Assembly: GCA_963782465.1 (NCBI GenBank)
Contig: CAWAJR010000004.1
Span: 339,694-403,693 of the forward strand
DNA length: 64,000 nt
From: JAODBJ01 sp963782465
GTDB lineage: Bacteria > Actinomycetota > Acidimicrobiia > IMCC26256 > PALSA-610
Direction: 5' to 3'
Positions 9,035 through 17,588 of the stretch are shown here, one piece after another. Under the pieces are notes generated by a model. That model did no database searches. It had not been told where the DNA came from and worked only from the letters and a program-made list of their open reading frames with translations. The translations under genes were made by a program, and so were the position numbers. Every line of letters begins with the position of its first letter. Position 1 is the stretch's first letter.

Positions 9035-10022
9035 CGCTCGTCGCGAAGAACTGCAGGATCTGATCGGTCGCCGGGAAGGCGCGGCCCGCCGGCGAGTCCT
9101 GCTTGTCGGCGCCCGCGGCGATCCCACCCGGCCAGGCGTGGCGCCCACCGGCGATCGTGTCGAGCACGACCCGCGCGCCGTTGTCGCAGTGCCCGTAGCG
9201 CAAGCTCGTGACGCCCGGGGCGATCCGGTCGCGCGCCGGCGTCGCCGAGCAGCCGTAATGCTTCGCGTACCCTTCGATCACCGAGACCGCCGACGGGATC
9301 TGGATCGTCGTGCCGTCGACCGTTCCTCCCGCGTACGGCACCGATTCGTCGGCGGTACCGGCGATCGCGAGCACCGACGGCGTCACACCCTTCGGGCAAC
9401 CCGCGGGGGTCGTGGCCGACACCGTCGCCACGGCAGCGAAATCGTACGGCTTGGTGCACGCGAGGAACGCGGCGAAGGCCGCACCGTTCGAATGGCCGGC
9501 GGCGAACACGCGTGACGCGTCGATGCAGAAGCGATGTTCGAGCGACGAGACGAGCGCGTGGATGAAGCCGAAGTCGTCGGGTTGGTTCGGTGCACCGAAC
9601 GCGTTCCACTGCGGCGGGTTCTCCAACGAGTCCGGGGTGACGACGAGAAAGCCACGCGCCGCGCCTTTCTTTCCCATCCGGGTGAAGACTTCCTGAGCCT
9701 CCTTGCGACCGTTGAAGCCGTGGAGGCTGAGCACGAGCGGGACGGCGTGGCGGCCGTCGTAGGTCGCGGGCACCGCCAGCAGGTACGACCGCGCTTGGCC
9801 GCCGTAGGCGAAGGCGTGGGCACCGGCGACCGGCGCCGGGTGGGCCGGGGAACAGTCGGCCGGCACCGCCGTCGTCGGGCTCGACGTCGACGACGGCGGG
9901 CCTGCACCGGTCGTCGCCGCGCCCTGCCGGGCGGGCGAGCTCGAACTGCACGCAACCGTCAGCGCGCCGAGCAGCGCTCCCAGCGCGGCCACGACCACTA
10001 CCACTCGCCCCGCGCTGCGCAC
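9009..10022 (-). CDS. Secreted lipoprotein esterase, PHB-depolymerase/feruloyl-esterase-like
   Basis: This is an alpha/beta-hydrolase exported as a lipoprotein. The signal peptide (MRSAGRVVVVVAALGALLG) ends in the lipobox LTVAC, and a Ser/Thr/Pro-rich linker precedes the catalytic domain. The oxyanion region LSLHGFNG, the nucleophile elbow GHSNGA, an Asp in GTADESVP and the His in GGRHAWPG fit the catalytic triad of the polyhydroxybutyrate depolymerase/acetylxylan-type esterases. It probably cleaves an extracellular ester. It is divergent from a TetR gene at 10079 across a paired-operator region. Confidence 0.8.
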   Translation of the reverse strand: MRSAGRVVVVVAALGALLGALTVACSSSSPARQGAATTGAGPPSSTSSPTTAVPADCSPAHPAPVAGAHAFAYGGQARSYLLAVPATYDGRHAVPLVLSLHGFNGRKEAQEVFTRMGKKGAARGFLVVTPDSLENPPQWNAFGAPNQPDDFGFIHALVSSLEHRFCIDASRVFAAGHSNGAAFAAFLACTKPYDFAAVATVSATTPAGCPKGVTPSVLAIAGTADESVPYAGGTVDGTTIQIPSAVSVIEGYAKHYGCSATPARDRIAPGVTSLRYGHCDNGARVVLDTIAGGRHAWPGGIAAGADKQDSPAGRAFPATDQILQFFATSVSRRPGSG

Positions 10023-10034
10023 GGCCCGTAACCT

Positions 10035-10067
10035 ACAGACCTGTCAGTTTCTTATCAACAGGTCTGT
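10035..10067. promoter_or_regulatory. Paired TetR-type operator
   Basis: ACAGACCTGT (10035-10044) and its exact complement ACAGGTCTGT (10058-10067), each followed by CAG, are spaced 23 bases apart between divergent genes. This is a typical site for the TetR protein encoded immediately to the right, and would control both that gene and the esterase gene. The assignment is inferred from position. Confidence 0.6.
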
Positions 10068-10078
10068 CAGGAACCAGC

Positions 10079-10702
10079 ATGAGCGGCCAAGCGCGCGGCG
10101 CCCAGACCAAGCAGGCCGTGCTCGAAGCGGCCATCGAGCTCTACGCGCAAGGCGGGGCGCGCGGCACGGGGCTCATGGCGATCGCCGAACAGGCGGGGGT
10201 CACGCACGCCACAGTGCTCTACCACTTCGGGTCGTCGCGCGATCTGCTGTTCGCGGTGCTCGGCGAACGCGAACGGCGCTACCAGGCCTACATCGGCGAC
10301 GCGTTCGACGGCCCGTGCCTCGACGCGCTCCAGAACCTGCCGATCATCGCGAAGTTCCGCATCGAGCACCCGGCACTCGCAAAGCTGTTCTGGGTGCTGC
10401 AGATGGAGAACATCGAAGCCGGAGCAGACGCGCACGACTATTTCGTCGGTCGCCGCCGCGCCATCCATGCCGGTCTCGTCCACCTGCTCGACGCCGCGAA
10501 GGAAGAGGGTGACGTCCGCGACGACATCGACGCTCCGGCCAAGGCCGACGAGATCCTCTCGTTCACGAGCGGCGCCCAGGTGCAACATACGCTCGACCCG
10601 AAACACGTCGAGCTCATGCATCTCTACGAGAACTACACCGCCGCCCTCATCGGCGACCTGCGGCGCGGCACCCGCCGGCGGCGCGCCCGGGCCGCGCGCT
10701 AG
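10079..10702 (+). CDS. TetR-family transcriptional regulator
   Basis: This is a DNA-binding repressor-type protein of 207 residues. The N-terminal helix-turn-helix is GLMAIAEQAGVTHATVLYHFGS, here split by its turn, followed by a helical ligand-binding domain that is not informative about the ligand. A very basic C-terminal tail (RRRRARAAR) is unusual. The stop overlaps the start of the nucleoside hydrolase gene (TAGTG at 10700-10704), so the two are probably cotranscribed. The paired operator lies 12 bases upstream. Confidence 0.8.
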   Translation: MSGQARGAQTKQAVLEAAIELYAQGGARGTGLMAIAEQAGVTHATVLYHFGSSRDLLFAVLGERERRYQAYIGDAFDGPCLDALQNLPIIAKFRIEHPALAKLFWVLQMENIEAGADAHDYFVGRRRAIHAGLVHLLDAAKEEGDVRDDIDAPAKADEILSFTSGAQVQHTLDPKHVELMHLYENYTAALIGDLRRGTRRRRARAAR

Positions 10703-11619
10703 TGCCTGCGATACCGGTCGTCATCGACTGCGACCCCGGTCACGACGACGTGATCGCGATCGCGGTCGCGGCTCACGAGTGCGAGCTTCTGGGGGTCACG
10801 ACGGTGAGCGGCAACGTCGGGCTCACCCACACGACGCGCAACGCGCTTGCGACGGTGCAACTGCTCGGGATCGACGTACCGGTGCACACCGGCGCCTCAC
10901 GACCACTCGCCACGGTGCCGGTGAGCGCCTCGCACGTGCACGGCGACACCGGCCTCGCCGGCGCGCAGATGCCCGCGATCACGCGCACGGCAGCGTCCGA
11001 CGACGCAGTGCAGTTCATTCTGGATGTCACCCGCGTGACCGGCGGCGTGTGGTTGATCGCGACCGGCCCGCTCACCAACGTCGCCCTCGCGCTGCGGCGC
11101 GACCCGTCGCTCGCCGAGCGGGTGGCGGGTATCTCGATCATGGGTGGCGGAACGTTCGGCAACGTGACCGCCGCGGCCGAGTTCAACGTTCACTTCGACC
11201 CCGAGGCGGCCGACATCGTGTTCCGGTCCGGCGCCCCGATCGTGATGTGCGGGCTCGACGTCACCCATCAGGTCCTCGTCGACGACCCGTTCGTCACCGG
11301 GCTGCTCACCCTGCCCAACCGTTTCGGCCGGTTCTGCGCCGGCTTCCTCGGCGAGTACCTCGCGACGACGCGCCGGCTCACCGGCTCCGGCGCCGACGCG
11401 GCGTTGCACGACCCGTGCGCGGTGCTGGCCCTCGCGCGCCCCGAGTACTTCGACTTCGCGAGCCGAAGCGTGACCGTCGAGCTGACCGGCGAGCACACAC
11501 GTGGGATGACCGTGATCGATCGCCGGCCCTGGTCGCCCGGCGATGTTCGGGTCGCGGAAGGAATCGCGAGCGCCGCTGCCCTCGGCGCGATCACGGCGGC
11601 GATCAGCGCGGCGCCATGA
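10702..11619 (+). CDS. Inosine-uridine preferring nucleoside hydrolase
   Basis: This enzyme hydrolyses the N-glycosidic bond of ribonucleosides to free base and ribose. The calcium- and ribose-binding motif appears at the N-terminus as VIDCDPGHDD. Further family blocks are VSGNVG, IATGPLTNVALAL, GISIMGGG, AEFNVHFDPEAA and the late Asp in LHDPCAVL. The length of 305 residues is normal. The GTG at 10702 overlaps the upstream TetR stop. Its 3' end overlaps by 17 bases the convergent ribokinase gene, whose product would phosphorylate the ribose released, so the two form a plausible salvage unit. Confidence 0.88.
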   Translation: MPAIPVVIDCDPGHDDVIAIAVAAHECELLGVTTVSGNVGLTHTTRNALATVQLLGIDVPVHTGASRPLATVPVSASHVHGDTGLAGAQMPAITRTAASDDAVQFILDVTRVTGGVWLIATGPLTNVALALRRDPSLAERVAGISIMGGGTFGNVTAAAEFNVHFDPEAADIVFRSGAPIVMCGLDVTHQVLVDDPFVTGLLTLPNRFGRFCAGFLGEYLATTRRLTGSGADAALHDPCAVLALARPEYFDFASRSVTVELTGEHTRGMTVIDRRPWSPGDVRVAEGIASAAALGAITAAISAAP

Positions 11620-12499
11620 GCGCGACGACCTGAGCCTCGTCGGGCAGCGCGGCGCGCGCGCCCAGCCCGGTGCACGCGAGTGCGCCCGCCGCGCACGCGA
11701 ACCGCGCCGCATCGGTCAGGCTCGCTCCAGCCGCCAGACGGGCGGCCAGCGCACCGCAGAACGCGTCGCCGGCTCCCGTCGTGTCGACCGCGTCGAGCGC
11801 GAACGGCTCGATCGTCGCAACCTCACCCGACGCGTCGTGGGCCTGTGCGCCTTCGGCACCGCGGGTCACGATCACGGTCGCGCCCGGGGGGCACGCCGCG
11901 AGGATCGCGGCGACCCCGCCGTACTGCTCGGCTTCGAGCCGGTTCGGCACCACGACGTCGCACGACGCGAAGCACCGCGCCCCGTCGTCGCGGAACGGCG
12001 CCGGGTTGCAGACCGTGGTCGCCCCGGCGGCACGGGCGCCCCTCAGCGCGACCTCCGCCACCTCGACCGGGACCTCGAGGCTCACCAGGACGACGACGCC
12101 GGGCCGCGCGAGCGCGGCGATCGCGTCGTGAACGTGCGCGACGGTGAGATCACGGTTGGCGCCGGGCGCCACCGCGACCATGTTCTCCCCGCCGGCCGCG
12201 ACCGCGATCAACGCGACACCCGTCGGCGTTCCCGCCGTCGCCAACCAGGTGCAATCGATGCCCCGGTCGCGCAACTCGACCCGGGTGCGCGCCCCACGGT
12301 CGTCGGTCCCGACGCAGCCGACGAACGCAGTCGCGGCACCGAGCCGCGCCGCCGCGCTGGCCTGGTTCGCTCCCTTCCCACCGAAGGTCTCGCGAAAGGT
12401 CCCGTCGGTGACCGTCTCGCCGGGCCGCGGCAACCTCGCGCCGTGCCATACGAGGTCGACGTTGGCCGAACCGACCACGACGACTGCGCCACCGGACAT
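11603..12499 (-). CDS. rbsK: Ribokinase
   Basis: This is a PfkB-family sugar kinase that phosphorylates ribose to ribose-5-phosphate. Signatures are GSANVDL at the start, the substrate motif GGKGANQAS (about residue 40), and the anion-hole/catalytic motif DTTGAGDAF (about residue 238). The length of 298 residues matches ribokinases. It is transcribed leftward and convergent with the nucleoside hydrolase. Its start at 12499 faces the promoter region of the selenoprotein candidate. Confidence 0.88.
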   Translation of the reverse strand: MSGGAVVVVGSANVDLVWHGARLPRPGETVTDGTFRETFGGKGANQASAAARLGAATAFVGCVGTDDRGARTRVELRDRGIDCTWLATAGTPTGVALIAVAAGGENMVAVAPGANRDLTVAHVHDAIAALARPGVVVLVSLEVPVEVAEVALRGARAAGATTVCNPAPFRDDGARCFASCDVVVPNRLEAEQYGGVAAILAACPPGATVIVTRGAEGAQAHDASGEVATIEPFALDAVDTTGAGDAFCGALAARLAAGASLTDAARFACAAGALACTGLGARAALPDEAQVVALMAPR

Positions 12500-12526
12500 G
12501 ATCCCGAATCGTACGTAGTCTGGCGC

Positions 12527-12561
12527 GAGCCGTTGTTGAACGAGCCGTCTTTGAACGAGCC
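12527..12561. repeat. 15-base tandem repeat upstream of the selenoprotein gene
   Basis: GAGCCGTTGTTGAAC is followed directly by GAGCCGTCTTTGAAC and then a partial GAGCC. The array sits just after a TAGTCT box (12516-12521) and about 15 bases before the ATG at 12577, that is, in the likely leader or operator region of that gene. No known regulator is recognised. Confidence 0.6.
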
Positions 12562-12576
12562 AACCGGGAGCCGTGC

Positions 12577-13647
12577 ATGATCGTCGAAGGTGCCGTCGTC
12601 GAGCCCGCCGCGTTCCAGGCGCGCACCGGTTGGGAGATCAAGCCGGAAGGCGCGTGCAAGGGCGAGGTGTGCGTCCCGCTTCCCGACGACGTGCACACGA
12701 ACACGGGCGCGCTCGACGTGCGCGTGCTCGCCGAACGGCTCGGGATGCCCTATGTCGTCGACACCGTCAACGGCCTGAGCGCGATCGGCCCGGAGACCAC
12801 GACCAGTGGCCGTGTCCTCACCACTGCCGTGGCCCCCGATCTCGTGTTACCCGACGCGAACGGCAACCCGTTCCACCTGTCGAGCCTCCGGGGACAGAAG
12901 GTCCTGCTGGTTGCGTGGGCGTCGTGGTGAGGTTGCCGCTTCGACTTGCCCGTGTGGCAAGCACTGCGCACTGAACTTCATCCGCACGGTCTCGAGATCG
13001 TCACCGTCGCGCTCGACGTCGAGCCGAGCGCCGCGATCCCGTTCATCGAGTCGGCGCACGCCGATCACCCGTCGCTGATCGACAGCAGCCACATCGTCGA
13101 CGAATTGTTCGGCGTCGTGAACGTGCCGAACGGCGTCTGGATCGACGAGCAGGGCGTGATCGTGCGCCCGGCCGAACCGGCCCACCCGGGGAACAATCCC
13201 GTCACCGAGTCGTTCCGCACCATCGATCTCACGACGCTGCCTCCCGACATCGCCGAGATTCTCACCGAGGCCCGCAAGATCAAGAGCGAACCCGAGCTCT
13301 ACATCGCGATGCTGCGCGACTGGGTCGAGCACGGTGCGGGCAGCACGTACGCGCTCACGCCCGATGAAGTCGTTCGCCGTTCGCAACCGCGCGCGAACGA
13401 GCAGGCACTGGCGGCCGCGCACTTCGAACTCGGTGAACGGCTCCACCGCGACGGGAACCACGCGGCGGCGATCCCCCACTGGCGCGAGGCACACCGCCTC
13501 CAACCCGACAACTGGACCTATAAACGGGAGGCCTGGAACTTCGAGGACCCGGTTCGGCAGGGTCACACCGATGTCTACGACAGCTCGTGGTTCGAAGACA
13601 TCCGGCAGATCGGTCCCGAGAACTACTACCCGCCGATCGTGCCCTGA
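12577..13647 (+). CDS. Thioredoxin-fold (redoxin) protein, probable selenoprotein with in-frame UGA
   Basis: Reading one frame from ATG 12577 to the TGA stop at 13647 gives 356 residues with a single internal UGA at codon 118 (12928-12930). The N-terminal part has GACKGEVCVPLP, then a TlpA/AhpC-like thioredoxin domain. The UGA falls exactly in the redox loop, giving VAWASW-U-GCRFDLPVW, where thioredoxins carry Cys. The fold continues with IVTVALD, a cis-Pro-like VPNGVWID, and a TPR-like C-terminus (AAAHFELGERLHRDGNHAAA). A hairpin at 12945-12961 has SECIS geometry. Selenocysteine insertion is inferred; a plain nonsense mutation is the alternative. SelA/B/D are not in the window. Confidence 0.75.
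12945..12961 (+). promoter_or_regulatory. Candidate bacterial SECIS hairpin
   Basis: CTTGCC pairs with GGCAAG (6 base pairs) around the loop CGTGT. The loop contains the GU dinucleotide characteristic of bacterial SECIS elements, and it lies 22-23 bases after the UGA, within the usual 16-37 base range. The hairpin is inside the coding sequence, as expected for bacteria. Confidence 0.65.
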
Positions 13648-13650
13648 CGT

Positions 13651-14463
13651 TCACACCCGGCCGCTCCCGGCGACGCTCTCGGGCACCCAGGCGGGGCGAC
13701 GCTTCTCCGCGAACGCAAGGAACCCCTCGCGCGCTTCCTCGCCCCGTAACGACTCGTCGAAGGTGAGCCGGTCGATCGCGCCGTAGCGCGCGTTGATGAT
13801 GCGTTTCAACGCAACCCGCGCCCGAGGCGCGCTCTTCAACAGGTCGTCGACCGTCACCGATGTCTCGCGTTCGAGCTGATCGTGCGGTACGACCCTCGCG
13901 ACCAGGCCGTGTGCCTCGGCTTCGGCCGCCGTGAGCCGCCGGCCGGTGAAGAGCATGTCGCGAGCCAGCGCGATGCCGACCTGCTCGGGGAGGATCGCGG
14001 CGTGGTAGGCGTCGGCGATGCCACGCCGCAGCTCGGGCGCGGCGAACACCGCCCGGTCGCTCGCGATCGCGACGTCGGAAAGCATCGCGATGAGCAGGCC
14101 GCCACCCATGCACAACCCGTTGACGGCCGACACGACGGGCTTTCCGCTCTCGCGGATCGCGTCGAACGGGACGACCGCGTTGCCGAGCAGCGTGCCCATG
14201 TTCGGTTGCCCGGCGTCGGTGCCGACATCATCGTTCTCGCCGCCGAGCTCGCCACCGGGTGCGAACACGTCGCCGGTGCCCGTCACGACGAGGGCGTGCA
14301 GGTCGGCGCGAGCGTTCACGAGGTCGACCGCGCGCCGGATCCCGAAGTACATGTTCGCCGTCAGCGCATTCCGGCGGGCCGGGCGGTTGATCGTCACCCA
14401 ACCGACGCCGCCGCGCGATTCGAAGGTGAGGTGTACCGACCCGAGCGACTCGTCGTTCTGCAT
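13651..14463 (-). CDS. Enoyl-CoA hydratase/isomerase family protein
   Basis: This is a crotonase-fold enzyme expected to act on an acyl-CoA thioester. It has the N-terminal block VTINRPARRNALT, the first oxyanion-hole region (VFAPGGELGG) and the second (AVNGLCMGGGLLIAML), followed by PELRRGIADAY. The length of 270 residues is normal. The usual hydratase glutamates are not clearly placed, so the precise reaction (hydratase, isomerase or hydrolase) is uncertain. It lies just downstream of, and in the same direction as, the FAD oxidoreductase pair. Confidence 0.82.
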   Translation of the reverse strand: MQNDESLGSVHLTFESRGGVGWVTINRPARRNALTANMYFGIRRAVDLVNARADLHALVVTGTGDVFAPGGELGGENDDVGTDAGQPNMGTLLGNAVVPFDAIRESGKPVVSAVNGLCMGGGLLIAMLSDVAIASDRAVFAAPELRRGIADAYHAAILPEQVGIALARDMLFTGRRLTAAEAEAHGLVARVVPHDQLERETSVTVDDLLKSAPRARVALKRIINARYGAIDRLTFDESLRGEEAREGFLAFAEKRRPAWVPESVAGSGRV

Positions 14464-14472
14464 GGATCGACC

Positions 14473-15423
14473 CTAACGAAGACCGTCCTCCGGCCACGTT
14501 CCGTTCGCCAGCCACGCACCGACCAGGGGCGCGAGCGCGCGACCTTCGAGCGCGCACGAGCCCGCCGTCGACGTGCAGTGGAGGACGTTGCCCGCAGCGA
14601 AGATGCCCGGCACCGAGGTGCGGCATGCGGAAACGTCGCGGGTCGACGAGACCGTACGGAGAGCGATCCCGGCGCCCGTCGCCAGCGTTGCTTCCGCAAC
14701 GCATTCGCCGGTGAACACGACGGTGTCGCAGTCGAGCGGCCGCCTCCAACCCGACAGCTCGATCGCCTGCACTCGCGTGCGGCCGAGCACCCGCTCGACG
14801 CGCGTCGCGGTGAACAGCGGGACCCGCCACACGCACCGGGCGGTGAACGCCGGAACGGACGACGCTTCGGGTCGCGACGCTTCCGTCACCATCGCGATCA
14901 CCCGCACCCCGGCGTGTCGCAACACGCGCACGGCCGAGTAACTCACCGCTTCGCTGCCCACCACGACGGCGCGGTTGCCGACCCAGTGGCCCGCCGCGAC
15001 CAGGCGCAGCAACGACATCGTCGTGAGCACGCCTCCGGGCCGAGTGCCGGGGACCAGCCGGGCCGCCCGCGGGCGTTCGTAGCTGCCCGTGGCGAGCACG
15101 ATCGCGCCGGCGTCGATGTTCCCGCGCCATCCCGGAGTGGTGACCTCGAGCCGGCGATCCGCGGGCGCGCCGCACCAACCGGTGACCGTCGATGCGGTGA
15201 GCAGGTCGACACCGGCCCGCTCGGCCCGGCGGGCCCACACGTGCGCGTAGTCCGGGCCGCGCAGGAGCCGGCGGAGATCTTCGCGACCGAACCCGCGGTG
15301 CGCCACGTCGCGCGTCACGCCTCCGAGTTCGGCCTCCCGTTCGAGCAGCGCGACCCGGCCGGCGCCGGTACGCCGCAGGGCGGTCGCGGCGGCCAACCCC
15401 GCGGGACCGCCACCGATCACCAC
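14473..15423 (-). CDS. FAD/NAD(P)-binding oxidoreductase (pyridine-nucleotide disulfide-type fold)
   Basis: This is a flavoprotein with FAD Rossmann motif VVVIGGGPAGLAAATALRR, a NAD(P)-binding segment VVVGSEAVSYSAVRVLRHAG, and a C-terminal GIFAAGNVLHCTSTAG. Sequence homologous to the family extends a few residues upstream (SYYDVVV), yet no start codon is found there. The usable starts are GTG 15423 or GTG 15420, which overlap the previous stop (GTGA). Start placement is therefore unresolved, and a small indel fusing it to the upstream gene cannot be excluded. With the preceding BFD-type flavoprotein it resembles two-component dehydrogenases for sugars, glycerol phosphate or amines. Confidence 0.7.
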   Translation of the reverse strand: MVIGGGPAGLAAATALRRTGAGRVALLEREAELGGVTRDVAHRGFGREDLRRLLRGPDYAHVWARRAERAGVDLLTASTVTGWCGAPADRRLEVTTPGWRGNIDAGAIVLATGSYERPRAARLVPGTRPGGVLTTMSLLRLVAAGHWVGNRAVVVGSEAVSYSAVRVLRHAGVRVIAMVTEASRPEASSVPAFTARCVWRVPLFTATRVERVLGRTRVQAIELSGWRRPLDCDTVVFTGECVAEATLATGAGIALRTVSSTRDVSACRTSVPGIFAAGNVLHCTSTAGSCALEGRALAPLVGAWLANGTWPEDGLR

Positions 15424-16848
15424 GACGTCGTAGTACGACCCCGGCGCGCCGGGCCGGCGCTCGCCGCGATCGTTTCGGCACTCGCGGGGCGGGCGAGAAA
15501 CCCCATCACCTCGGCGCTGCACCAGGAACCCTGGCACCGGCCCATCATCGCTCGCGTCCGCCGGCGCAAACCGTCGAGATCGACCGGTGCAACCGGCCCA
15601 CCGCACGCGTCACGCAGCTCACCCCGGCTGACGCTCTCGCAGTGGCAAACCACGCGGCCGTACTCGGGGTCGCCGGCGATGCGTGCCGCGTCGAAGGCCG
15701 GCCGGACCGCCGTTTCACCCAAGTTCGCGACCGGCGCGACCCTGGCGGCCGAGCGGAGGGGCGCCTCGAAACCGGCCCGCCCGAGCAAGCCGACGACGTG
15801 CTCGGCGATGGCCATCGACGCGCTGAAGCCGGCGTGGCCGGCATCGCCGGCGCTCACGTACCCGGTGGCGGCGTCGAGCATGAACCGATCGCCGTCGTCG
15901 CTCGGCGCGGGACGCACACCGGCGAACGCCGTGATCACGGCCTGCGCCCCGAGCGGCGGCACCACCTGCCGGGCGTGGGCGAGCAACCCGTCGATCCCGG
16001 TGCGCGTCGTCGCGGTGTCGACTGCGGCGGCGAACGTCTCCTCGCTCGGGCCGACGAGCACGTTCCCGAACACGGTCGGGCTGATCGCGAAGCCGGGGCC
16101 CGCCGGTAGCACGATGGCGGGAACGAGTTTTCGCGCCGGCTTGTCGAACACGACGAACTCACCGCGACGCGTTGCCGTGCTCGCCGTGACGACGCCAGCA
16201 ACGCGATCGACGGCCGGTGCACCCGAGCCGGCCGCGTTCACCACGAAACGGGCGCGCAACGCACCGCGGGGTGTGTGCAACGTCCAGAGGTCGCCTTCGC
16301 GTTCGAGGGTCACGACCGGTGCCGAGCGCAGCAGCACCGCGTTGTTGGCGAGCGCCTCGGTCACGAGCGCGATGACCGTCGACCACGGATCGATGATCGC
16401 TTCGTCGGGTACCACCAGGCCTCCGGTGGCTCCCGGCGCAAGATGGGGCTCGCGCGCGTACACCTCGTCGCGACCGACGAGCGCGGCGCGTTGGTAACCG
16501 TTGGCCACGGCCTGTCGAAGGAGCGTCTCCAGCCGTTCGTGTTGCTCGTCGTCCCACGCGACGACGAGCGCGCCGGTCGTTTCGAGGGCTATGCCCGCGC
16601 CGCTCGCGAACTCGCGCAACAGCGCGTGCCCCCGGGCAATGAGTTGCGATTGGAGGGTGCCGGGGCACGGCATCGAACCCGCAGTGCAGGATCCCCGCGT
16701 TTGCTTTGCTCGCGCCCGTCCCGACGTCGCGAGCCGCTTCGAGTATGCAGACGCGGCACTCGTGACGAGCGAGCACGCGGGCAATGGCAGCCCCGACGAC
16801 ACCCGCGCCGATCACGGCAACGTCGAACGGTGCTCCGCGCGTTGCCAT
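15417..16848 (-). CDS. GlpA/LhgO-like FAD oxidoreductase with C-terminal BFD [2Fe-2S] domain, frameshifted
   Basis: This DAO-family flavoprotein is like the GlpA subunit of glycerol-3-phosphate dehydrogenase or L-2-hydroxyglutarate oxidase. The N-terminus from ATG 16848 carries VAVIGAGVVGAAIARVLA and TGASKANAGILHCGF. Near 16663 the frame breaks after DAVP and continues in another frame as GTLQSQLIARG; removing one C from a CCCC run would repair it. The C-terminus has the BFD-like iron-sulfur cysteines (VVCHCE ... CQGSWC). Coupling with the next flavoprotein through overlapping GTGA indicates one complex. The substrate is unknown. Confidence 0.75.
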
Positions 16849-16899
16849 CGATTTGGACGATACGTCGGCCGGGGCTGCCGGTCACGACATCGCCCCGTT

Positions 16900-17490
16900 T
16901 CAGGCCCGCAGCAACCGGCGGAGCAATTCGTCGACCGCGGCCTCCCCCTCACGCTGCGCCGCTTCGGGATCGTCGGCGCGCGCGATGAACAGCGCCAGTT
17001 CGTTGGTCGCCGCGAGGAGCACGTGCGCGAACATCTCGACGAGTTCGGGCGCGAGTTTCCCTTCGTCGGCGACCAGGCCGAGTGCGACTTTCAGCCCGCC
17101 GAGTGCGTGGGCCTCCTCGATCTCGCGCCAGCGGTTCCAGCCGAGCACCGAGGGCGCGTCGATCAGCACGATCTGTTGCACCACCGGGGCGCGGGCCATG
17201 CGCACCCACGCCCGCGACCCGGCGCGCAGCACGCTCGTCGCGTCGGTCATCCCGGCGGACGCCTCCTGCAGCTGCCGCCCGACGTCGTCCTCGACCGATT
17301 CGAACACCGCTTCGAAGAGCGCGAGCTTCGTGTCGAAGTGGTGATAGAGGGCGCCGCGGCTGATGCCCGCGGCGGTGAGGATCGCCTCGATCGACGTCGC
17401 CTCGTAGCCGCGCTGCGCGAAGAGCTCTTTGGCGACCTCCACGAGATGGGCGCGCGTCGCCCGGCCGCGGTCGCTCTCTCCGGGTGTCAT
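16900..17490 (-). CDS. TetR-family transcriptional regulator
   Basis: This is a 196-residue repressor-type protein with an N-terminal helix-turn-helix (SIEAILTAAGISRGALYHHF) and a helical effector domain of the AcrR-like kind. It is divergent from the alpha/beta-hydrolase gene at 17589. Two good palindromes at 17507-17542 lie in the shared promoter region, which suggests that it controls both itself and the hydrolase. The ligand cannot be deduced. Confidence 0.85.
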   Translation of the reverse strand: MTPGESDRGRATRAHLVEVAKELFAQRGYEATSIEAILTAAGISRGALYHHFDTKLALFEAVFESVEDDVGRQLQEASAGMTDATSVLRAGSRAWVRMARAPVVQQIVLIDAPSVLGWNRWREIEEAHALGGLKVALGLVADEGKLAPELVEMFAHVLLAATNELALFIARADDPEAAQREGEAAVDELLRRLLRA

Positions 17491-17506
17491 GAAACCATCT
17501 TGACAT

Positions 17507-17542
17507 ACCGACTGTCGGTCTGTTTACATACCGACAGTCGGT
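17507..17542. promoter_or_regulatory. Two TetR-type operators
   Basis: ACCGACTGTCGGT (17507-17519) and ACCGACAGTCGGT (17530-17542) are near-perfect palindromes with centres 23 bases apart, both preceded by ACAT. They begin 17 bases upstream of the TetR start codon and lie inside the intergenic region shared with the hydrolase. A TTGACA hexamer at 17500-17505 abuts the first site. Confidence 0.7.
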
Positions 17543-17588
17543 TTACTTCCCGGCCCCCCCGAAGCCGCCAACCCGAAAGGCGCCCGCG

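Noticed and set aside
12946..13647. Separate gene starting at TTG 12946
   Set aside because: It is the same frame as the ORF ending at 12930 and lacks the start of the thioredoxin domain; the two halves are one protein split by UGA.
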